Assembly: GCA_022705265.1 (NCBI GenBank)
Contig: JAKJEU010000109.1
Location: forward strand, 1-5,082
DNA: 5,082 nt
Direction: 5' to 3'
DNA from: Pseudomonadota bacterium
GTDB taxonomy: Bacteria; Pseudomonadota; Alphaproteobacteria; JAKJEU01
The notes under the pieces are model-generated. The model saw nothing but the letters and a program-made list of their open reading frames with translations. It searched no databases and had not been told where the DNA came from. Both the position numbers and the translations under genes were made by a program. Shown here in pieces: positions 1 to 5,082 of this stretch. The stretch's first letter is position 1; every line of letters starts with the position of its first letter.

Positions 1-397
1 CGTCAGCAAATTCACTAACCTCATCTTGACTTTTGATTTGATTATCATTAATAAAATAATTAATCAAAACAAAGGACATGATTAAAATTGCAACGAATAT
101 ATATAATGAAAAAACATTAAAACAAGCCAAAACAAATAATGCGGTTGAAAAAAACGACTTCTTACTTTTATAAAAAAATAAAAAAACTAACCACAATATC
201 ATTATAAAGAATATGCCAATATTATGAATGCCAATGTTGTCAAAAATATCTCTTAAATCATGAAAAATGCTCGTTATATAGTTGTTTAACTTATAAGAAA
301 CATAACCATTAACAAAAACACCAAAAAGATAAGAAAACAACAAAAACAAGCCATTTTCTTTTATAAAAACAATCGATTTATTAAGCAATTTCATCAT
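1..397 (-). CDS. Multi-pass membrane protein of unknown function, N-terminal part (cut at left edge)
   Basis: An open frame of 132 codons begins with ATG-ATG (MMKLLNKSIVFIKENG) and runs off the left edge without a stop, so the length and C-terminal domain are unknown. I do not recognise the family. Hydrophobic stretches are at about residues 17-35, 58-76 and 82-115; the last is long enough for two helices, giving about four membrane segments. Lysines near the N terminus and the KSKK cluster at 77-80 suggest, by the positive-inside rule, a cytoplasmic N terminus, an outer loop at about 36-57, and a polar cytoplasmic stretch after residue 116 (NDNQIKSQDEVSEFAD), where a soluble domain could begin. 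It is rich in Phe, Ile, Leu and Asn with AT-rich codons. No Shine-Dalgarno site precedes the start, unlike glmM and serC. It lies downstream of a terminator and has its own promoter, so it is a separate transcription unit. Coding status is supported by the uninterrupted frame, the sensible topology and the promoter placement. Confidence 0.72.
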   Translation of the reverse strand, partial: MMKLLNKSIVFIKENGLFLLFSYLFGVFVNGYVSYKLNNYITSIFHDLRDIFDNIGIHNIGIFFIMILWLVFLFFYKSKKSFFSTALFVLACFNVFSLYIFVAILIMSFVLINYFINDNQIKSQDEVSEFAD

Positions 398-413
398 GCC
401 AACGATTATACCA
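397..413 (-). promoter_or_regulatory. Extended -10 promoter of the left-edge membrane gene
   Basis: On the minus strand TGGTATAAT (405-413) is a perfect extended -10 element: TG, one base, then consensus TATAAT at 405-410. No good -35 hexamer is seen at 16-18 bp spacing (around 427-434), which is typical of extended -10 promoters. Expected initiation about 7 nt downstream falls on 398 or 397, and 397 is the A of the first ATG, so the transcript would have essentially no 5' leader. The element sits just after the tRNA terminator, so it restarts transcription. Confidence 0.6.
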
Positions 414-447
414 CATTTTAAGGCGAATTTCGATTTGTTTTTCGCAT

Positions 448-478
448 AAAAAAAGCAGGACTTAACTCATCCTGCTTT
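448..478 (-). terminator. Intrinsic terminator of tRNA-Asp
   Basis: On the minus strand a 9-bp perfect stem (arms 470-478 and 452-460, AAAGCAGGA / TCCTGCTTT) with a 9-nt loop is followed by an uninterrupted T run that overlaps the stem end (complement of the A run at 448-454). It begins 11 nt after the CCA end of the tRNA. In the plus direction the same stem is followed, after GC, by six T (481-486), so it could work both ways, though no convergent gene is visible here. Confidence 0.88.
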
Positions 479-488
479 GCTTTTTTAA

Positions 489-565
489 TGGCGGGAGTGA
501 CGGGGCTCGAACCCGCGACCTACGGCGTGACAGGCCGTCACTCTAACCAACTGAGCTACACCCCC
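489..565 (-). tRNA. tRNA-Asp (anticodon GTC), CCA encoded
   Basis: The full cloverleaf can be drawn by hand. The acceptor stem GGGGGTG pairs with CACTCCC (one G-U pair). The D arm is GCTC/GAGT. The anticodon stem ACGGC/GCCGT encloses CTGTCAC with anticodon GTC at 529-531. The variable loop is 5 nt (AGGTC). The T arm is GCGGG-TTCGAGC-CCCGT. The discriminator is G73, as expected for bacterial tRNA-Asp, and CCA follows in the DNA (489-491). Length is 77 nt with CCA. It reads GAC and, by wobble or queuosine modification, GAU codons. It has its own promoter upstream and terminator downstream, so it forms an independent single-tRNA unit, although read-through from the operon could also contribute. 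Confidence 0.97.
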
Positions 566-576
566 ATTAAATAGTG

Positions 577-641
577 CTCCATCTTTATAACAATTTTTAA
601 AAACCGATGCAAGCACTTTTTTTAAAAAAAATCATTTTTTT
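577..641 (-). promoter_or_regulatory. Promoter of tRNA-Asp with A/T-tract UP element
   Basis: On the minus strand the -35 is TTGCAT (607-612), the spacer is 17 bp, and the -10 is TATAAA (584-589), which is also preceded by TG and one base (590-592), giving an extended -10. The predicted start is the G at 577, leaving a 12-nt leader before the mature tRNA 5' end at 565. Directly upstream of the -35, at about -41 to -65, lie consecutive A and T tracts (A7, TGA, T8, A7 between 617 and 641). This is where an UP element binding the RNA polymerase alpha C-terminal domains sits in strong stable-RNA promoters. The elements are seen in the sequence; activity is inferred. Confidence 0.75.
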
Positions 642-649
642 ATATTTTC

Positions 650-1810
650 TTAAACTTTCCCCTTAAAAGCTTGATAAAAAGCATAATCAAGCCAAGGTAA
701 CAAAGCCTTGATATCACTTGTTTCAACCGTTGCTCCGCCCCAAATTCTAAGCCCCAAAGGTGCATCTTTATAACTTTTTATATCATAAGCAACCTTTTCT
801 TTTTCCAAAAGCGAAACCATTTCGTTTATCTTTGCTTTTTGTTCTTCAAGAGGTAAGGCATTAAATTCTTCATCTTTTACTTCTAAACAAATCGAAGTTG
901 ACGAACGATTTTTTTCAATTTTTGCCAAGAATCGACACCAAGAAGAAGTATTAATCCAATCAGTAACCGCTTGTAAATTAGATTCAGTGCGTTTCATCAA
1001 ACCATCTAATCCACCGACAGACTTTGCCCAATTCAAAGCCAAAATCAAATCTTCGATACAAAGCATTGACGGAGTATTTATTGTATCTCCTTCGAAAATT
1101 TTACGATTTAATGAACCATCAGCATTTTTAAGATTAAACAATTTTGGTACAGGCCAGTTTGGAATACTTCTATCCAATCTTTTTACCGCACGAGGTGATA
1201 AAATCATAACACCATGAGCCGCCTCTCCGCCCAACACTTTTTGCCATGAAAAAGTAACGATATCAAGCTTTTTCCAATCCATATCATATGCAAAAACCGC
1301 AGAAGTAGCATCACAAATGCTTAAACCTTCTCGCTCATTAGAAATAAAATCAAGATTATCAAATTTAACCCCAGAAGTTGTTCCATTATAAACGAAAATG
1401 ACATCTCTATCCTTTGACACTCCCGAAGTTTCTGGCAAATCTCCGTATTCAGCCTTGAACATTTTGACATCATCAAGCCTTAAATTATTAATGACATCTT
1501 TCGCCCATGCTTGACCAAAAGCATCATGGAAAAGAACATCTACACCTCTTTCTCCAAGCACATTCCACAAAGCAATTTCGATTGCGCCTGTGTCTGAACC
1601 TGGGACTATTCCAATTAAATATTCTTCTGGAAGTTTTAAAATTTCTCTCATCATATCAACAGACTTATTAATCCGAGATTTTCCGTCTTTGGAACGATGA
1701 GATCGACCAAATAAAGCACTTTCTAACTCTTTAACATCAAAACCAGGGTGCTTTGCACAAGGGCCTGATGAAAAATTAATTATGTTTGGCTTTATATTTG
1801 GTTTATCCAT
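650..1810 (-). CDS. serC: Phosphoserine aminotransferase, alphaproteobacterial/Methanosarcina type
   Basis: A PLP-dependent class V aminotransferase that converts 3-phosphohydroxypyruvate and glutamate to 3-phosphoserine and 2-oxoglutarate, the second step of serine synthesis. The family can also act in pyridoxal phosphate synthesis. It is cytosolic and normally a dimer. Visible landmarks in the 386-residue product: N-terminal NFSSGPCAKHPG (12-23), SHRS (37-40) for substrate binding, the GSDTGAIE loop (71-78), a ring-stacking Trp at 102, NGTTSG (142-147), Asp167 facing the pyridine nitrogen, the PLP lysine K191 in FSWQKVLGGEAAHG, NTP (245-247) from the partner subunit, and a C-terminal LRIWGG with R355 as the likely carboxylate-binding arginine. 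Length and motif style fit the divergent SerC group of alphaproteobacteria and some archaea rather than the E. coli type. The start ATG overlaps the last 8 nt of glmM and follows AAGGAG by 7 nt, so translation is probably coupled. serA, a frequent neighbour, is not seen here. Confidence 0.95.
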   Translation of the reverse strand: MDKPNIKPNIINFSSGPCAKHPGFDVKELESALFGRSHRSKDGKSRINKSVDMMREILKLPEEYLIGIVPGSDTGAIEIALWNVLGERGVDVLFHDAFGQAWAKDVINNLRLDDVKMFKAEYGDLPETSGVSKDRDVIFVYNGTTSGVKFDNLDFISNEREGLSICDATSAVFAYDMDWKKLDIVTFSWQKVLGGEAAHGVMILSPRAVKRLDRSIPNWPVPKLFNLKNADGSLNRKIFEGDTINTPSMLCIEDLILALNWAKSVGGLDGLMKRTESNLQAVTDWINTSSWCRFLAKIEKNRSSTSICLEVKDEEFNALPLEEQKAKINEMVSLLEKEKVAYDIKSYKDAPLGLRIWGGATVETSDIKALLPWLDYAFYQAFKGKV

Positions 1811-3161
1811 TTTGTAACTCCTTAATTACTTCTAATAATGTTGTTATATTTTCTTCTACCATATCGGTGGTTTTTGCTTCGACCATAACTCTTAACAAAG
1901 GTTCGGTGCCAGAAGCACGGATAAGAACTCTTCCATTCTCACCCATCCTGTCTTCGGCTCTTTTAATTGCTTCTTTAAGCTCCAAAGAACTTAATATCGA
2001 AGTCATCAAAGCCTTATCAGGGAATTTTATATTTTCCAATTTTTGTGGAAAAGGTGTATAAACATGGGCTACTTCACTTACCTTTTTGCCATCTTTTACA
2101 AGAGAAGCCAAAATTTGAAGCCCAGCCATCAAACCATCACCAGTAGTTGACATTTGACCCAAAACAATGTGTCCAGATTGCTCACCGCCAATGTTATAAC
2201 CATGTTTTCTCATTTGTTCAACAACATATCTGTCGCCTACTGCTGAACGGATTAAAGTTATTCCCTTGTATTTGAAATAATTTTCCAAACCCATATTTGA
2301 CATGACAGTAGTAACAACAGTATTTTTATTAAGTTTACCTTCTTCAAACATTCTTGTCGCAATCAAACCAATTAATTGGTCGCCATCAATCAAAGCACCG
2401 TTTTCGTCGGATACCATAATTCTGTCTGCATCGCCGTCAAGAGAAATACCAATATCGGCACCATGCTTAACAACTTCTTGACGCATGAATTCGGTATCAG
2501 TAGCACCACATTTTAAATTGATATTTTTACCGTCTGGTTTCACGCCAATTTCGATAACTTCTGCACCCAATTCTTTTAACACAGTAGGAGCAACCTTGTA
2601 AGATGCACCATTTGCACAATCAATTACGATTTTCAAACCTTCCAAAGTTAAATCTTCTGGGAATGCATTTTTGACATATTCGATATATCTTCCATAACCG
2701 TCCAATCTTACAACTTGACCAATTCTTTCTGATGGGCATAAGAAATCGTCCATATCACCCATCATCATGTCTTCGATTTTTGCTTCTACTTCATCTGATA
2801 ATTTGTATCCATCAGGACCAAAAAGCTTAATCCCATTGTCATTATAAGGATTGTGAGATGCCGAAATCATAACACCAATATCAGCTCTCATGCTTTTGGT
2901 TAACATAGCAACCGCAGGAGTTGGAATAGGTCCAAGAGTAATAACATTAAAACCAACCGCAGTAAAACCAGAAACCAAAGCAGTTTCAAGCATATAGCCA
3001 GACAACCTTGTATCCTTACCAATTACCACGGTATGACGATAATCGCCTCTTGTAAACAAGTTTCCCGCAGCAATACCAAGTTTTAAAGCCATCATAGAAG
3101 TCATCGGAAAAACATTCGCTTTACCCCTGATACCATCAGTTCCAAAAAGTTTTCTTGCCAT
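1803..3161 (-). CDS. glmM: Phosphoglucosamine mutase
   Basis: It interconverts glucosamine-6-phosphate and glucosamine-1-phosphate, the substrate of GlmU on the way to UDP-GlcNAc for peptidoglycan and lipopolysaccharide. It acts in the cytosol. The 452-residue length is normal for the family. All four domains of the alpha-D-phosphohexomutase superfamily show their signatures: FGTDGIRG (6-13), the active-site loop SASHNPYNDNGIKLF with phosphorylated Ser102, the metal loop DGDADR (242-247; Asp242, 244, 246 bind Mg), the sugar-specificity loop GGEQSGH (325-331), and the phosphate-binding loop RASGTEPLLRVM (415-426). No active-site residue is missing. The start ATG lies 6 nt after the ftsH stop and is preceded by a strong AAGGAGGT at 10 nt spacing, which settles the start. 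GlmM directly after FtsH without folP is common in alphaproteobacteria; in E. coli folP lies between them. Activation needs phosphorylation of Ser102. Confidence 0.98.
   Translation of the reverse strand: MARKLFGTDGIRGKANVFPMTSMMALKLGIAAGNLFTRGDYRHTVVIGKDTRLSGYMLETALVSGFTAVGFNVITLGPIPTPAVAMLTKSMRADIGVMISASHNPYNDNGIKLFGPDGYKLSDEVEAKIEDMMMGDMDDFLCPSERIGQVVRLDGYGRYIEYVKNAFPEDLTLEGLKIVIDCANGASYKVAPTVLKELGAEVIEIGVKPDGKNINLKCGATDTEFMRQEVVKHGADIGISLDGDADRIMVSDENGALIDGDQLIGLIATRMFEEGKLNKNTVVTTVMSNMGLENYFKYKGITLIRSAVGDRYVVEQMRKHGYNIGGEQSGHIVLGQMSTTGDGLMAGLQILASLVKDGKKVSEVAHVYTPFPQKLENIKFPDKALMTSILSSLELKEAIKRAEDRMGENGRVLIRASGTEPLLRVMVEAKTTDMVEENITTLLEVIKELQNG
1818..1823 (-). promoter_or_regulatory. Shine-Dalgarno site of serC, inside the glmM end
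   Basis: AAGGAG on the minus strand, 7 nt before the serC ATG. It is read in the glmM frame as Lys447-Glu448. Ribosomes finishing glmM stop at 1803-1805, only a few bases past the serC start, which favours coupled re-initiation. Confidence 0.85.
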
Positions 3162-3167
3162 TTTAAC

Positions 3168-5082
3168 TTAGACCTCCTTATCTTCTTTTTCTTCTTCGTT
3201 TTGATTATTATCTTCCTCAGCCACTTCTTTTTCAGTTTCAATCACATTAGTAATCGGAACCGAACCAACAGCGACCTCTTGGTTATTTTCTTGGTTTTTA
3301 TTTAATTTCTTGCCATCAAGAAGATTTTTAATATCCTCGCCAGTCAAAGTTTCGTATTCAAGCAAGCCTTCTGCCAAAATTTCAAGCTGACCTTTGTTTT
3401 CCTTTAAAATTTTCTCGGCCTTTGCGTAAGCTTCGTCAATTATTCTTCTTACTTCCATATCCACTTTTAGGGCAGTATCATCAGCAATACTTTTTCTTTT
3501 TGTTACGGAATGCCCCAAAAATACTTCTGATTCTGGCTCTTCGTAAGCAACCGTTCCCAAAGCCTCGCTCATACCCCATTCAGTAACCATGCGTCTTGCA
3601 ATCGAGGTTGCCACCTTAATATCGTTTTGAGCACCAGTTGAAATATTATCACGACCGAAAATCATATCTTCGGCAATTCGACCACCAAAAAGCACGACCA
3701 TTCTTGCTTCCAATTTTGCCTTTGACATTGAAATTTGGTCTCGTTCTGGAAGTTGTAAAACCATTCCCAACGCTCTTCCTCTTGGGATAATTGTTGCTTT
3801 GTGAATTGGGTCGGTTAAAGGTTCGTGAATTCCACAAATTGCGTGCCCAGCTTCATGATATGCGGTCATTTTCTTTTCATCTTCTGGAATAACCATTGAA
3901 CGGCGTTCTGAACCCATCATTACTTTGTCTTTTGCGTATTCAAAATCTTCCATTGATACTTTTAATTTATTTTTTCTTGCCGCAATCAAAGCCGCTTCAT
4001 TCACAATATTAGCCAAATCAGCACCAGCAAAACCAGGAGTTCCCCTTGCAATAACCTTAGGGTCAACATCGCTTGCGGTTGGAACTTTTTTCATATGAAC
4101 TTTTAAAATTTGTTCTCTTCCAACTATGTCAGGGTTATTTACCACAACTTGACGGTCAAATCTTCCTGGCCTTAACAAAGCAGGGTCAAGAACATCAGGA
4201 CGGTTAGTCGCCGCAATCATAATAACCCCAGAATTAGTTTCAAAGCCGTCCATTTCCACCAATAATTGGTTTAAAGTTTGCTCTCTTTCGTCATTTCCGC
4301 CACCCATTCCAGCGCCACGATGACGACCAACAGCATCAATTTCGTCCACGAACAAAATACATGGAGCATTTTTCTTACCTTGGTCAAACATGTCACGAAC
4401 ACGAGAAGCACCAACACCAACAAACATTTCAACAAAATCAGAACCAGAAATGCTAAAAAATGGTACTCCTGCCTCTCCTGCGATTGCTTTTGCAAGTAAA
4501 GTTTTACCAGTTCCAGGAGAACCCACCAACAACACACCTCTTGGGATTTTTCCGCCTAATCTTTGGAATTTTTGAGGCTCTTTTAAATAATCAACAACTT
4601 CTTCAAGTTCTTGTTTTGCTTCGTCAATTCCTGCTACATCTGCAAAAGTTACTTTTTCTTGAGATTCGTTTAAAAGCTTTGCTCTGGATTTACCAAATCC
4701 CATCGCCTTGTTATTACCAGAATTAATATGTCGCAAAAACATAATACCGATACCAAGAAACAAAAGTATCGGAAGCAAAGACATCACAATCCCCATAAAA
4801 CTTGTGTTTGGGTCGTCCAAAGGAACGCCTTTGATTTCGATTTTCTTTTCTTTCAAAGCTTGAATAAGTGTAAAATCGTTCGGATTGTATGAAGAATATA
4901 TCTTACCATCATAAGATAAGGCCTTTACATTTGGTCCTTTTAAAACTACTTCCTTTATATCTCCTTTATCAACATGAGATAAAAATTCAGAGTATGAAAC
5001 ATCAACTATTTTATCTAGCGCAAATTTTTTTTCAAGATCACCTAATTGAGAAATGAGCATGAAAACAACTAAGCCCCCTACG
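3168..5082 (-). CDS. ftsH: ATP-dependent membrane zinc metalloprotease FtsH (5' end cut by window)
   Basis: A hexameric inner-membrane AAA+ protease that extracts and degrades membrane and short-lived cytosolic proteins. The frame stays open past the ATG at 5058-5060 to the window edge, adding VGGLVVF ahead of MLISQL. This is the end of the first membrane helix, so the ATG is internal and, from alignment of the motifs to E. coli FtsH, about 15 residues are missing. Counting from that Met: periplasmic domain (about 6-86), second helix (87-109), Walker A GSPGTGKT (180-187), pore motif FVG (213-215), Walker B ILFVDE (235-240), second region of homology [16 protein letters not shown] with arginine fingers R297 and R300, zinc site HEAGH (402-406) with third ligand Asp480, and a helical segment at 530-570. 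All catalytic residues are present. The tail (about 585-630) is Glu/Asn/Lys-rich and strongly acidic. Walker A has Ser where Pro is usual, which still fits GxxGxGKT. It is the first visible gene of the ftsH-glmM-serC operon; tilS is often upstream in alphaproteobacteria but is out of view. Confidence 0.98.
   Translation of the reverse strand, partial: VGGLVVFMLISQLGDLEKKFALDKIVDVSYSEFLSHVDKGDIKEVVLKGPNVKALSYDGKIYSSYNPNDFTLIQALKEKKIEIKGVPLDDPNTSFMGIVMSLLPILLFLGIGIMFLRHINSGNNKAMGFGKSRAKLLNESQEKVTFADVAGIDEAKQELEEVVDYLKEPQKFQRLGGKIPRGVLLVGSPGTGKTLLAKAIAGEAGVPFFSISGSDFVEMFVGVGASRVRDMFDQGKKNAPCILFVDEIDAVGRHRGAGMGGGNDEREQTLNQLLVEMDGFETNSGVIMIAATNRPDVLDPALLRPGRFDRQVVVNNPDIVGREQILKVHMKKVPTASDVDPKVIARGTPGFAGADLANIVNEAALIAARKNKLKVSMEDFEYAKDKVMMGSERRSMVIPEDEKKMTAYHEAGHAICGIHEPLTDPIHKATIIPRGRALGMVLQLPERDQISMSKAKLEARMVVLFGGRIAEDMIFGRDNISTGAQNDIKVATSIARRMVTEWGMSEALGTVAYEEPESEVFLGHSVTKRKSIADDTALKVDMEVRRIIDEAYAKAEKILKENKGQLEILAEGLLEYETLTGEDIKNLLDGKKLNKNQENNQEVAVGSVPITNVIETEKEVAEEDNNQNEEEKEDKEV
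3172..3179 (-). promoter_or_regulatory. Shine-Dalgarno site of glmM, inside the ftsH end
   Basis: AAGGAGGT on the minus strand is a near-perfect match to the 16S rRNA anti-SD. It lies 10 nt before the glmM ATG and overlaps the last codons of ftsH (Lys-Glu-Val). It fixes the glmM start and indicates strong translation of glmM from the shared mRNA. Confidence 0.88.

Noticed and set aside
489..565. tRNA-Asp as an integration (att) site for a mobile element
   Set aside because: No repeated copy of the tRNA 3' end, no integrase and no compositional break is visible in the window; the tRNA is intact with its own promoter and terminator.
617..641. A7-TGA-T8 inverted repeat after serC as a terminator
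   Set aside because: The stem is only A-T pairs and would be weak; its position directly upstream of a -35 fits an UP element better. Weak termination cannot be excluded.
987..1217. Plus-strand open frame of 76 codons
   Set aside because: It lies wholly antisense inside serC, which has complete family motifs; no SD site and no recognisable protein. A shadow frame.
1786..2061. Plus-strand open frame of 91 codons across the serC/glmM junction
   Set aside because: Antisense to the conserved glmM C-terminal domain and the serC start; composition reflects the complement of those genes.
3649..3837. Minus-strand alternate frame of 62 codons within ftsH
   Set aside because: Out-of-frame reading of the FtsH protease domain, with no start signal of its own.
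4271..4726. Overlapping short frames on both strands within ftsH
   Set aside because: They sit over the Walker A to Walker B region of FtsH, the most conserved part of the gene; their translations are low-complexity and lack family features.
1..5082. A new defence, toxin or CRISPR-like system
   Set aside because: Everything right of 448 is explained by housekeeping genes and their signals. No array of direct repeats or paired small genes was found; the only unexplained coding sequence is the partial membrane protein at the left edge.

Overview
The window is AT-rich and almost fully coding on the minus strand. It looks like an alphaproteobacterium, probably one of the low-GC, often host-associated lineages. 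The evidence is (i) ftsH followed directly by glmM with no folP between them, a common alphaproteobacterial arrangement, (ii) a SerC of the divergent type (often called the Methanosarcina type) shared by alphaproteobacteria and some archaea, and (iii) a standard bacterial tRNA-Asp. The lineage is an inference from gene type and order; no search was run.

Reading in the direction of transcription (right to left): ftsH (cut at the right edge, so its real start and most of its first membrane helix are missing), then glmM after a 6-nt gap, then serC overlapping glmM by 8 nt. These three are a tight operon. Each downstream gene has a strong Shine-Dalgarno site inside the end of the gene before it. 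After serC comes an 82-nt spacer holding a strong stable-RNA style promoter with an A/T-tract UP element, then tRNA-Asp(GTC) with an encoded CCA end, then a clear intrinsic terminator. A separate extended -10 promoter then drives a multi-pass membrane protein of unknown identity that runs off the left edge. Its mRNA may be leaderless.

Functionally, the operon joins a membrane AAA+ protease (FtsH), the enzyme making glucosamine-1-phosphate for peptidoglycan and LPS precursors (GlmM), and the transaminase step of serine synthesis (SerC). FtsH and GlmM are both tied to cell-envelope growth. SerC looks like a lineage-specific addition for coordinated expression with growth. I see no mobile element, CRISPR array, toxin-antitoxin pair or defence cassette. 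This is mostly an ordinary housekeeping region; the least ordinary parts are the left-edge membrane gene and the compact promoter architecture around the tRNA. No intergenic stretch exceeds 300 bases.
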